A stretch of 35,337 nt of DNA, taken from positions 1 to 35,337 of the forward strand of contig NZ_JAQGMM010000353.1 of assembly GCF_028292365.1 (NCBI RefSeq), written 5' to 3'. Positions 24,067 to 31,912 of this stretch are shown here, one piece after another. Origin of the DNA: Caballeronia sp. Its GTDB lineage: Bacteria; Pseudomonadota; Gammaproteobacteria; Burkholderiales; Burkholderiaceae. The stretch's first letter is position 1; every line of letters begins with the position of its first letter. A program made the translations under genes and the position numbers. Under the pieces are notes generated by a model that did no database searches, was not told where the DNA came from, and saw nothing but the letters and a program-made list of their open reading frames with translations.

Positions 24067-24576
24067 ATGCTGCCAGGATTTGAGAAGAAACCGGTTGCAC
24101 ACGACAAGGCGCTTGCAGCGCGCGCGGCCGTGGAGGGTTTTCATGCTGAATATTGCGCTGTGCTCGATGGTGGCGACATTGAGCAGTGGCCTGAATTTTT
24201 CACGGAAAACTGCGTTTATCGCGTGACCGAGTTTGAAAACGCTGCTCATGGCTTTCCGGCTGGTTTGATCTACGCGGAAGGCCGGAATATGCTCCGCGAC
24301 CGTGCAGTAGCTATTTCAAGAACGCAGATGTTCGCGCCCAGGCAGATGCTGCATTTCGTCGCCAATGTCCGCATCCTGGATGTGACCGATGAAGAGATCG
24401 TGGCGCAGAGCAACTACATGTTGCTGCAGACGCTGGTTGAAGGGGCGACCACGTTGCATCAGGCAGGCCGGTTTTTTGACCGCTTCGCGCGCAATGGCGC
24501 TGAACTTCTCCTCAAGGAACGGCAGGCTATTTATGACACTGCCATGATCGCAAACGATCTGGCCTATCCTGTTTGA
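24067..24576 (+). CDS. Rieske oxygenase beta subunit
   Basis: A 169-aa structural small subunit with the SnoaL/NTF2-like fold of ring-hydroxylating oxygenase beta chains ('FHAEYCAVLDGGDIEQWPEFFTENCVYRVTEFEN', 'APRQMLHFVANVRI', 'AGRFFDRFARNGAELLLKERQAIYDTAMIANDLAYPV'). It forms the alpha3beta3 hexamer with the preceding subunit. The ATG follows the alpha stop without any gap, so translation is coupled and the stoichiometry matched. It completes the four-component oxygenase. The molybdenum hydroxylase genes follow after 52 bases. Confidence 0.92.
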   Translation: MLPGFEKKPVAHDKALAARAAVEGFHAEYCAVLDGGDIEQWPEFFTENCVYRVTEFENAAHGFPAGLIYAEGRNMLRDRAVAISRTQMFAPRQMLHFVANVRILDVTDEEIVAQSNYMLLQTLVEGATTLHQAGRFFDRFARNGAELLLKERQAIYDTAMIANDLAYPV

Positions 24577-24628
24577 ACGGGCAGGATCAGAGCATGTTAT
24601 TGGCGGGCTACGGACTTGGGAGAGGCAT

Positions 24629-27049
24629 ATGAACAGCACTGAACCGACGGAAGCGCCCGTTGAAAGTGGCGGCGTCGGCGCTCGTGTCAGGCGCCGCGAA
24701 GACGAGCGGCATTTGCACGGGAAGGGGCGATTTGTCGCCGACTATACGTTTCCTGATTTGCAGGAAGTCGCGTTCTTGCGCAGCCCGCTTGCGCACGCGC
24801 GGATTGAGCACATTGGCAAGCCGGAGCGTTTTCCCGGGCAGGTCATTGTGCGGGAAGACATGTATACGGCCACTGACATTGTGGCCGACTCCAGCCTCGC
24901 GACGTACAAGCCTTCTGCGCATCCTCCGCTTGCATCGGGGAAGGTCCGTTTTGTCGGTGAACCCGTAGCCATGTGTTTCGCGAATTCCCGCGCCGAGGCT
25001 GAGGACATCGCGGAAGAGATTGAGCTGGACCTGCATGAGCTACCCGCATTTGCGAGCGCCTTTGCGGCGCGTGAGCGCACCGATGTCCGTGTGCATGACC
25101 ACTGGACCGACAACCTCTTTCTCGACCTCAAGGCGGACATCAACTTCGACGAACGCGCGAAGGATGCTCCCGTCGTCGTGAAGCAGAAGGTCGATCTGGC
25201 GCGCCAGTGTATGGTCCCGATGGAAGGCAAGGCGGTGCTGGCGTACTGGGATCATACCCAGGCACAACTGGTCGTGATTACGTCGACCCAGGTGCCGCAC
25301 ATGATTCGCACGGTGCTGTCTCAATGCCTGGGAATCGATCATGCTCAGGTCCGCGTGATTTCGCCCGATGTTGGCGGTGCGTTCGGATACAAATGCGTCC
25401 TCCAGCAAGAAGAGCTTTGCATTGCGTGGCTCGCACTCACGTACAAGCGGCCTTTTCGATTTATCGAAGACCGTCGCGAGCATCTGATCGCAGGCGCCAA
25501 CACGCGTCAGCATCATTACGAGCTGACGGCCTATGCAGACAAGAACGGGCGACTCCTGGCGCTGGACTGCGACTTGTTGATCGATGGCGGCGCCTATTCA
25601 GCATGGCCTTTTACGATAGGACTGGAAACTGGACAGGCGCTTGGCAATCTTCCCGGTCCCTACGATTTCAGCGGTTACCGCTGCCGGACGCAGTGCGCCG
25701 CGACCAACAAGCCGGGCTTTCTGCCCTATCGCGGCGTGGCGCGCACGGGTGTGTGTTTCGCAATCGAGCTGACCATGGACGCCATTGCGCGGGCAGTCGG
25801 CCGCGAGGCTTGGGAAGTCCGCTATGACAATCTGGTTCGCGGCGCAGACATGCCCTACACCAACGTTGTCAAGAAGCACTACGACAGCGGCGACTTCCAG
25901 GAGAGCCTGAAGCGCGCAGCCGATCAACTCGATGTTGCCAAATGGCGCCGGCGTCAGAAAGAGGGCGAACCCGACGGCAGGTTGATCGGCATCGGCTTTG
26001 CGACTTTCACCGAGCAGTCGGCGCACGGAACGGCGGTGTTCGCGTCGTGGGGTTTGCCCGTCGTTCCCGGTTACGACCTGGCAACGGTGCGTATTACCGC
26101 GGACGGCGGTCTCGAAGTACGTGCCGGTATTCATTCCCATGGGCAGGGCATGGAAACCACGTTGGCGCAGATCGCGAACGAGGTGCTTGGCGTTCCCATC
26201 CAGAAGATCAAGGTGATTCACGGTGACACGGCACTTACACCGTATTCAACAGGCACATACGCATCGCGCAGCATTGTCATGGCCGGCGGCGCGGTCGCGG
26301 CTACTTGCCGCGAACTGGTGCCGCGGCTGATCAAAATTGGCGCGCATATCCTTGGTGAAATGGAGGGTGCAGTCCGGTTCGAGGCTGGCGAGGTTATCGG
26401 TGCAACGGGACGGGTTTCTCTAGCGGATATCGGCCACGCCTGGTACTTGCGGCCTGAACGTTTGCCTAAGGGCGTCGACTTGACGGGGCTCGAGGCAACT
26501 CACGGTTTCAAGCCGAAGGTCGATACCGGCGCGTTCAGCTATGCAACGCACGCGGCCGCTGTTGCGGTCGATACAAAAACCGGTGACGTCGAGATCCTGG
26601 AATATGTGATTGTTGAGGATTGCGGACGAATGATCAACCCGATGGTTGTCGAAGGTCAGACGATTGGCGGAACTGCACAAGGCATTGGTACTGCCTTCTA
26701 TGAAGAGACACTGTATGACGAAAACGCCCAGCCTCTGACCTCCACGCTTGCAGACTACATGTTGCCGGGGCCGACGGAGCTTCCGCCGCTGACAATTATC
26801 CATATGGAGACGCTGTCGCCGTATACCGAGTTTGGGGCGAAGGGTGTGGGGGAAGGGGGCGCGATTGCGCCTCCGGCGGCACTTTTCAATGCGGTGAACG
26901 ACGCACTGAGCCCCTTGGGAGCGCTTGTCTCTGAGACACCTCTCACGCCGCGCAGGTTGCTCACGGCCATTGAAACGGCGAAGGCCGCCGCGCACAGCAA
27001 GGCAGAGGCAGAGGCAACGGCGGAACCTGTTCACGAGGTGATTCGATGA
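24629..27049 (+). CDS. molybdenum hydroxylase large subunit (predicted picolinate dehydrogenase)
   Basis: An 806-aa Moco-binding subunit of the xanthine dehydrogenase/CO dehydrogenase superfamily. It shows 'RREDERHLHGKGRFVADYTFPDLQEVAFLRSPLAHARI', Moco loops 'SPDVGGAFGYK', 'YRGVARTGVCFAIE' and 'HSHGQGMETTLAQIANEVLG', and the catalytic glutamate E742 in 'GAKGVGEGGAIAPPAAL'. That last context is of the quinoline/CO/nicotine-type hydroxylases, not of xanthine dehydrogenase. It is predicted to add water-derived oxygen at C6 of picolinate, giving 6-hydroxypicolinate. GGGAGAGG precedes the ATG. The medium-subunit gene overlaps it by ATGA (27046-27049). Confidence 0.9.
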   Translation: MNSTEPTEAPVESGGVGARVRRREDERHLHGKGRFVADYTFPDLQEVAFLRSPLAHARIEHIGKPERFPGQVIVREDMYTATDIVADSSLATYKPSAHPPLASGKVRFVGEPVAMCFANSRAEAEDIAEEIELDLHELPAFASAFAARERTDVRVHDHWTDNLFLDLKADINFDERAKDAPVVVKQKVDLARQCMVPMEGKAVLAYWDHTQAQLVVITSTQVPHMIRTVLSQCLGIDHAQVRVISPDVGGAFGYKCVLQQEELCIAWLALTYKRPFRFIEDRREHLIAGANTRQHHYELTAYADKNGRLLALDCDLLIDGGAYSAWPFTIGLETGQALGNLPGPYDFSGYRCRTQCAATNKPGFLPYRGVARTGVCFAIELTMDAIARAVGREAWEVRYDNLVRGADMPYTNVVKKHYDSGDFQESLKRAADQLDVAKWRRRQKEGEPDGRLIGIGFATFTEQSAHGTAVFASWGLPVVPGYDLATVRITADGGLEVRAGIHSHGQGMETTLAQIANEVLGVPIQKIKVIHGDTALTPYSTGTYASRSIVMAGGAVAATCRELVPRLIKIGAHILGEMEGAVRFEAGEVIGATGRVSLADIGHAWYLRPERLPKGVDLTGLEATHGFKPKVDTGAFSYATHAAAVAVDTKTGDVEILEYVIVEDCGRMINPMVVEGQTIGGTAQGIGTAFYEETLYDENAQPLTSTLADYMLPGPTELPPLTIIHMETLSPYTEFGAKGVGEGGAIAPPAALFNAVNDALSPLGALVSETPLTPRRLLTAIETAKAAAHSKAEAEATAEPVHEVIR

Positions 27050-27885
27050 AGGCCGCCGCGTTTGATTACGTCAGGGCCGAGACACTGCCGCAAGCCCTAA
27101 GCGAGCTTGGCGCTTCAGCCGGAAGCGTCAAGCCCATAGCCGGCAGCCAGTCGATGGGGCCAATGCTTAATCTCCGGCTCGCAAGGCCGTCGAAAGTGAT
27201 CGATGTATCGCGTGTCGATGAACTGCGCAGCGTCACCGTTTCAGGTGATCTTATTCGCGTAGGCGCGGCCATCACTCACGCGGAAATCGAGGATGGCAAG
27301 TATGAGCTTTTGCGGAACGGCTTTTTGCAGTATGTCGCCTCGGGCATTGCATATAGAGCGATCCGCAATAGAGGAACCATTGGCGGCAGCCTGGCGCACG
27401 CTGATCCTGCAGCGGACTGGCCCCTGGCGCTCTCCACCCTCGACGCCCGGATCGAGCTCACAAAGGCAAGCGGTACGCGCCGCGTGCGTGCCAGTGAGTT
27501 CATGCTGGGTGCATTTACGACGCTGCTGGAAGAGGGCGAGATCATCTCGGCAGTTTTGTTGCCGAAGATGGGGCCCACCTTGCGTTGGGGCTATTACAAG
27601 CTATGCCGCAAGACGGGTGAGTTCGCTCACGCGAGCGCGGCCGCCGCGTTTGACGCGCAAACCGGCTTGGCCCGCGTAGTGCTTGGCGCGCTGGATGGTC
27701 CACCCGCAGCGCTGGAAGCACTCGCTCAGTCGATCGCGCAACACGGACCTGGCGCGGCGACCCCGGAAGCGATTGCAATGGGCGTGGCGAGCGCGATGCC
27801 GAACGCAGACGCTATCGACCGATCCATGCACGAGGCGACCGTCGAGCGCTGTCTTGCGCAAGCCTTCGGTTCATCCGGGCATTAA
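27046..27885 (+). CDS. molybdenum hydroxylase FAD subunit
   Basis: A 279-aa FAD-binding medium subunit of the CoxM type: 'FDYVRAETLPQALSELG', 'PIAGSQSMGPMLNLRLARPSKVIDVSRVDEL' and 'AIRNRGTIGGSLAHADPAADWPLAL' bind FAD. A C-terminal CO_deh_flav_C domain follows ('WGYYKLCRKTGEFAHASAAAAFD'). It relays electrons from the Fe-S subunit to an external acceptor. It overlaps the large subunit by ATGA, and the Fe-S subunit begins 11 bases after its stop, so L-M-S are translated as one unit. Confidence 0.92.
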   Translation: MKAAAFDYVRAETLPQALSELGASAGSVKPIAGSQSMGPMLNLRLARPSKVIDVSRVDELRSVTVSGDLIRVGAAITHAEIEDGKYELLRNGFLQYVASGIAYRAIRNRGTIGGSLAHADPAADWPLALSTLDARIELTKASGTRRVRASEFMLGAFTTLLEEGEIISAVLLPKMGPTLRWGYYKLCRKTGEFAHASAAAAFDAQTGLARVVLGALDGPPAALEALAQSIAQHGPGAATPEAIAMGVASAMPNADAIDRSMHEATVERCLAQAFGSSGH

Positions 27886-27896
27886 CAGGAATTTCC

Positions 27897-29111
27897 ATGT
27901 CTGTCATTGAACTCACCATCAATAACCGGGCCATCCGTGGCGACGTCGCGCCGCGGATCCATCTGGGCGATTTCCTTCGCGACAACCAGAACCTGACTGG
28001 CACGCACCTCGGTTGCGAGCATGGCGTGTGTGGCGCGTGTACGGTCCTTGTAGACGGTGAACCGGTGCGCTCCTGCATCACGTTCGCCGTCGCCTGTGAC
28101 CATCAGAAGGTTCGTACGATCGAAGGCTTCGACGACGATGAATTGATGAAGCGCCTGCGCCGGTCTTTCTCGGTTCATCACGGGCTGCAATGCGGATACT
28201 GTACGCCCGGCATGCTCATTACCGCGCGCGATATCGTGCGGCGGTTTCCGGACGCTGATGAGGCGCGCATTCGACTGGAGCTATCAGGAAACCTGTGCCG
28301 ATGTACGGGGTACGTCGGTATCGTCAACGCAATCAAAGCGGTGCTTGTCGACCTGAAGGAGAATCCGCCGGCCGACGTTCCCGTTGCCCCGGTTCGACAA
28401 GAGCCCGTACGTAACGCTCAGCCGCAGGCCGCGGGCGAGTTTCAGACCTTCGCGGCTATTGCCGCGACACCTTCGAACGCGCCTGCGCGCTCATCGCAGG
28501 ACGATGCGGCGTCGCCAGTTTCAAACGTTCAGCCGACTGGTGCGCGCAAAGGGTGGACGGCGATTGATGACAGCTTTGTCGTGCCGTTTCCGCTCGAGAA
28601 AGTCTGGGCGTTCATGGGCGACTTGCCGTCTGTTACCGCATGCCTTCCGGGGGCCGAATTGATCGAGCACGACTCCGAAAAGGTGAAGGGGAAGATCGCC
28701 ATCAAGTTTGGTCCGATGTCGGCAAATTTTGCGGGCGCTGCAAGACTTGAACGCGATGACGCCGCATACCGTGCGGTGATGCGTGGGGCCGGGCAGGACA
28801 ACATCAGCCGTTCGAAAGCAAATGGCGACGTGACCTACGCATTGAGCGATGAATCGAATGGGACGCAAACGCGCGTTGCGGTCACGCTTGAATATATGTT
28901 GCAGGGACCTCTGGCTCAATTCTCGCGATCGGGGCTTGTTAAAGACTTCGTCCGCCGGATGATCGCCGACTTTGGTGCGCGGATCACCGCACAACTGGCT
29001 GGCGCGGACATGCCTGACTCCGCTGGACCGTCGACGCGATTCAACGTCGGTAGTCTGGTGTGGAGCGTTCTCTGGGGCCGTATAAAACGCCTCTTTGGCC
29101 GAGGCGAATAA
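27897..29111 (+). CDS. molybdenum hydroxylase [2Fe-2S] subunit fused to a CoxG (SRPBCC) domain
   Basis: A 404-aa fusion. Residues 1-160 are a complete CoxS-type small subunit binding two [2Fe-2S] clusters: C40, C45, C48 and C60, then C99, C102, C134 and C136. An Ala/Pro-rich linker (about 160-218) leads to a CoxG domain (about 219-369; 'DDSFVVPFPLEKVWAFMGDLPSVTACLPGAELIE', 'IKFGPMSANFAGAARLERDD', 'VTLEYMLQGPLAQFSRSGLVKDFVRRMIADFGARI'). It ends with a basic amphipathic segment (about 385-401, VGSLVWSVLWGRIKRLFG). CoxG tethers CO dehydrogenase to the membrane, so the fusion probably docks this hydroxylase at the cytoplasmic membrane near a quinone or cytochrome acceptor. Confidence 0.9.
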   Translation: MSVIELTINNRAIRGDVAPRIHLGDFLRDNQNLTGTHLGCEHGVCGACTVLVDGEPVRSCITFAVACDHQKVRTIEGFDDDELMKRLRRSFSVHHGLQCGYCTPGMLITARDIVRRFPDADEARIRLELSGNLCRCTGYVGIVNAIKAVLVDLKENPPADVPVAPVRQEPVRNAQPQAAGEFQTFAAIAATPSNAPARSSQDDAASPVSNVQPTGARKGWTAIDDSFVVPFPLEKVWAFMGDLPSVTACLPGAELIEHDSEKVKGKIAIKFGPMSANFAGAARLERDDAAYRAVMRGAGQDNISRSKANGDVTYALSDESNGTQTRVAVTLEYMLQGPLAQFSRSGLVKDFVRRMIADFGARITAQLAGADMPDSAGPSTRFNVGSLVWSVLWGRIKRLFGRGE

Positions 29112-29151
29112 GCCCGCTGCTAACCATAGCTTGAGACCGGTTTTGTGAACC

Positions 29152-29191
29152 GTCAAAACACTGCTTTGCATCTAACCTATCAGTATGCTGA
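29152..29191 (+). promoter_or_regulatory. TCAG-N4-CTGA operator and probable promoter of the lower pic operon
   Basis: TCAG-TATG-CTGA at 29180-29191 is the exact reverse complement of the operator at 21155-21166. A modest promoter can be drawn with GTCAAA (29152-29157) and ACCTAT (29175-29180), 17 bases apart, which again places the operator at the start point. The decarboxylase gene begins at 29213. Shared repression with the upper operon is inferred. Confidence 0.7.
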
Positions 29192-29212
29192 ATAAACGCC
29201 TGGAGTTTTTTC

Positions 29213-30178
29213 ATGACTAAACGCATTCGGAAAATTGCCCTGGAAGAACACTTCTCAACGCCTGGTTTCCAGGGCTACTCAAAAAGCTTTACCCAGCACA
29301 TCGCCCCTGACGTGCTGGCCGATCTCGCCGCTCGTCTTGCGGACTTCGACGAACAGCGCATAGCCGAGATGGACCGTGCAGGGATCGATTACACCATCCT
29401 GTCCCAGACAGGTCCGAGCGTGCAAGGGGAGATCGACCCGGCCGTCGCAGTAGCTCGCGCGAAGGAAAGTAACGACTTCCTGGCAACACAGATTGCACGT
29501 CATCCAACGCGGTTCGGCGGGTTTGCAACGTTGCCCATGCATACGCCGCAGGGGGCGATCGACGAACTGAACCGAACTGTACTCGACCTCGGTTTCAAGG
29601 GCGCGCTGGTCAACGGGCACACCTTGGGAACGTACTACGACGACCGTGCATACGACTCGTTTTGGGCGCGAATGCAGGAACTCGATGTGCCGCTGTATCT
29701 GCATCCTACTGATGCCTATGTCATGCCGACGGTGTTTGACGGTCATCCGGAATTGACGGGCGCTGCATGGGGCTGGGGTGTGGAAACGGGCAGCCATGCG
29801 TTAAGGCTTCTCTTTGGCGGCGTCTTTGATCGCTTCCCCGCGCTGAAGGTCATCCTGGGCCACATGGGTGAAGGCTTGCCGTATCTGCGCTGGCGATTTG
29901 ACAGCCGTTTCGCGGTGTATTCGCACGGTATCCGTCTTGAGCGCGCGCCGTCGGAGTACATCGGAACGAACATCCTGATCACCACGTCCGGTGTGTGCTC
30001 GGCGCCTTCGCTGCTTGGCGCGATCGGCGAAATGGGTCCGGAGGCAGTCATGTTCTCGGTGGACTACCCGTACGAATCGACGGCGATTGCTGCTGATTTT
30101 ATCGAGCAGGCACCGCTCGACGATCACGTCAGAGACCTGGTTTGCCACGGTAACGCGGAACGCATTTTCAAGCTGTGA
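29213..30178 (+). CDS. picC: amidohydrolase-family decarboxylase (predicted 3,6-dihydroxypicolinate decarboxylase)
   Basis: A 321-aa metal-dependent non-oxidative decarboxylase of the amidohydrolase-2 (gamma-resorcylate decarboxylase) family. The metal ligands are visible: E11 and H13 (ALEEHF), H164 (LYLHPTD) and D284 (MFSVDYPYES). The lid segment 'GHMGEGLPYLRWRFDSRF' and the C-terminal 'HGNAERIFKL' are typical. In context it should remove the 2-carboxyl group of 3,6-dihydroxypicolinate to yield 2,5-dihydroxypyridine, the substrate of the dioxygenase three genes downstream. First gene of the lower operon, preceded by its own TCAG-N4-CTGA operator. The decarboxylase family is firm; the substrate comes from context. 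Confidence 0.88.
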   Translation: MTKRIRKIALEEHFSTPGFQGYSKSFTQHIAPDVLADLAARLADFDEQRIAEMDRAGIDYTILSQTGPSVQGEIDPAVAVARAKESNDFLATQIARHPTRFGGFATLPMHTPQGAIDELNRTVLDLGFKGALVNGHTLGTYYDDRAYDSFWARMQELDVPLYLHPTDAYVMPTVFDGHPELTGAAWGWGVETGSHALRLLFGGVFDRFPALKVILGHMGEGLPYLRWRFDSRFAVYSHGIRLERAPSEYIGTNILITTSGVCSAPSLLGAIGEMGPEAVMFSVDYPYESTAIAADFIEQAPLDDHVRDLVCHGNAERIFKL

Positions 30179-30249
30179 CGCCGGGCTTGCTGCCACGAGC
30201 GTGAGCATAAGCATAAGACCGTCACGTCAAATTTATCCGGAGTTTAGCA

Positions 30250-31002
30250 ATGACAAAGCAATATCGAATTGGCCAGATTGTGCCGAGTTCGAACACGACA
30301 ATGGAGACGGAAATTCCGGCGATGCTGCTCGCCCGCCAGGCAATCCGTCCCGAGCGTTTCACCTTCCATTCCAGCCGCATGCGCATGAAGAAAGTGGTCA
30401 AGGAAGAACTGGCTGCGATGGATGCGGAGTCGGACCGTTGTGCGCTCGAGCTGAGCGATGCGCGCGTGGATGTGCTGGGTTACGCGTGCCTGGTCGCAAT
30501 CATGGCGATGGGGCATGGTTACCACCGCGTGTCACAGGAGCGCCTGCGCTCACGCACTGTTGAGAATGGCGGCGCGGCGCCGGTTATCACGAGTGCTGGC
30601 GCACTGGTCGATGCGCTGAGGGTTATCGGCGCCAGGCGGATCGTGGTCGTGGCGCCTTACATGAAGCCACTTACTGAACTGGTGGTCGACTATATCCGCA
30701 ACGAAGGATACGAAGTTCTCGATTACCGGGCGCTCGAGATTCCCGACAATCTCGATGTAGGCCGTCATGATCCGGGCCTGTTGGCTGGCATCGTGACGCA
30801 GATGGACACATCGAATGCCGATGCGATCGTGCTCTCGGCTTGCGTGCAGATGCCGTCGCTGCCGGCGGTGGCAAAGGTTGAGGCGATCACGGGCAAACCG
30901 GTCATCACCGCTTCGATTGCGACCACCTACGCGATGCTCAAGCAGCTTGGCCTGGAAGCGGTCGTGCCGGGTGCCGGTGCGCTGCTATCCGGTGCTTACT
31001 GA
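30250..31002 (+). CDS. maiA: maleate cis-trans isomerase
   Basis: A 250-aa member of the Asp/Glu racemase superfamily with the maleate isomerase pattern: 'IGQIVPSSNTTMETEIP' at the N-terminus and the two catalytic cysteines C80 (GYACLVAIM) and C198 (LSACVQMPS). It turns maleate into fumarate, the last step of the 2,5-dihydroxypyridine pathway, feeding the TCA cycle. It corresponds to NicE of nicotinate degraders and MaiA/PicG of picolinate clusters. GGAG precedes the ATG. It is second in the lower operon; the deformylase gene follows 31 bases later. Confidence 0.9.
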   Translation: MTKQYRIGQIVPSSNTTMETEIPAMLLARQAIRPERFTFHSSRMRMKKVVKEELAAMDAESDRCALELSDARVDVLGYACLVAIMAMGHGYHRVSQERLRSRTVENGGAAPVITSAGALVDALRVIGARRIVVVAPYMKPLTELVVDYIRNEGYEVLDYRALEIPDNLDVGRHDPGLLAGIVTQMDTSNADAIVLSACVQMPSLPAVAKVEAITGKPVITASIATTYAMLKQLGLEAVVPGAGALLSGAY

Positions 31003-31033
31003 CGTGCCGGCGTTCGATCAATCCGGGATCCGC

Positions 31034-31888
31034 ATGAGCACAGTTTCTACTTTCCTCTATGGCGGCAACGTCCACGCGAACGGCATCCGCCAGCACTACT
31101 TGCGCTACGGCAGTCCCACTGACGCACACGCCGGGCGTGACACCGTCATCATCGTGCCGGGGATCACCAGCCCGGCCGTGACGTGGGGTTTTGTCGGCGA
31201 GCGCTTCGGCACGACGTTCGATACCTACGTGCTTGACGTCCGTGGCAGGGGGTTGTCGTCGGCGTCCGACACGCTTGACTACAGCCTTGACGCGCAGGCT
31301 GCAGACTTGATCGCATTCGCTCAGGTGATAGGGCTTGAGCGCTACAGCGTGGTGGGCCATTCAATGGGCGCTCGCATTGGCGTACGCGCCGCTCGTATGC
31401 AGCCTGCGAGTCTGGTGCGCTTGGTCATGGTTGACCCGCCCGTGTCCGGACCGGGCCGCCGTGCGTATCCGTCGCAACTGCCGTGGTACGTCGATTCAAT
31501 GCGGCTCGCGCGTGAAGGAACGGATGCAGAAGGCATGCGCACGTTCTGTCCCACCTGGACGCATGAGCAGAGGCAGCTTCGCGCGGAGTGGCTGCATACG
31601 TGCGACGAGCGTGCAGTGATCGCGAGCTTCGAGGGTTTTCATACCGACGATATCCACGCGGACCTGCCTCACGTCGCCATACCCATGATGTTGACGACTG
31701 CCGGGCGTGGTGATGTGGTGCGCCAGGAAGACGTCGAGGAAATCCGCACGCTCGCACCGCAGCTTGCGTATTCGCACGTTCCCGATGCTGGCCACATGAT
31801 TCCGTGGGACGACGTGGAAGGCTTCTATCGCGCGTTCGGTGACTTCCTGGGCGCACCGTTGACGGCTCGGGTTGACGATCCTGCCTGA
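31034..31888 (+). CDS. picE: N-formylmaleamate deformylase (alpha/beta hydrolase)
   Basis: A 284-aa alpha/beta-hydrolase related to NicD. The nucleophile is S110 in GHSMG, with D227 (TAGRGDVV) and H254 (DAGHMIPWD) as the likely rest of the triad, and an oxyanion segment 'IVPGITSPAVTWGFV'. The 'VRGRGLSSAS' stretch is typical of small-molecule hydrolases. It should split N-formylmaleamate into maleamate and formate. The ATG at 31034 is chosen because the frame open further upstream overlaps the isomerase gene. It lies between the isomerase and the dioxygenase that makes its substrate. Confidence 0.88.
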   Translation: MSTVSTFLYGGNVHANGIRQHYLRYGSPTDAHAGRDTVIIVPGITSPAVTWGFVGERFGTTFDTYVLDVRGRGLSSASDTLDYSLDAQAADLIAFAQVIGLERYSVVGHSMGARIGVRAARMQPASLVRLVMVDPPVSGPGRRAYPSQLPWYVDSMRLAREGTDAEGMRTFCPTWTHEQRQLRAEWLHTCDERAVIASFEGFHTDDIHADLPHVAIPMMLTTAGRGDVVRQEDVEEIRTLAPQLAYSHVPDAGHMIPWDDVEGFYRAFGDFLGAPLTARVDDPA

Positions 31889-31912
31889 CGTCCAACTTTT
31901 GAGGAGACCACT

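Noticed and set aside
21187-24576. Annotation as anthranilate 1,2-dioxygenase feeding catBA
   Set aside because: The four genes are embedded in a pyridine-ring pathway, share its operator, and lie 17 kb from catBA with unrelated genes between; kept only as an alternative.
24629-29111. Second xanthine dehydrogenase or CO dehydrogenase
   Set aside because: The catalytic-site context GVGEGG without the xanthine-type E-P-P-L-L-L, and the absence of the CO dehydrogenase active-site loop and cox accessory genes, together with the pathway context, favour an aromatic N-heterocycle hydroxylase.
29127-29160. Hairpin GACCGGTT/GAACCGTC as a terminator of the upper pic unit
   Set aside because: The stem is bulged and no T-run follows; it overlaps the likely promoter region of the next unit.
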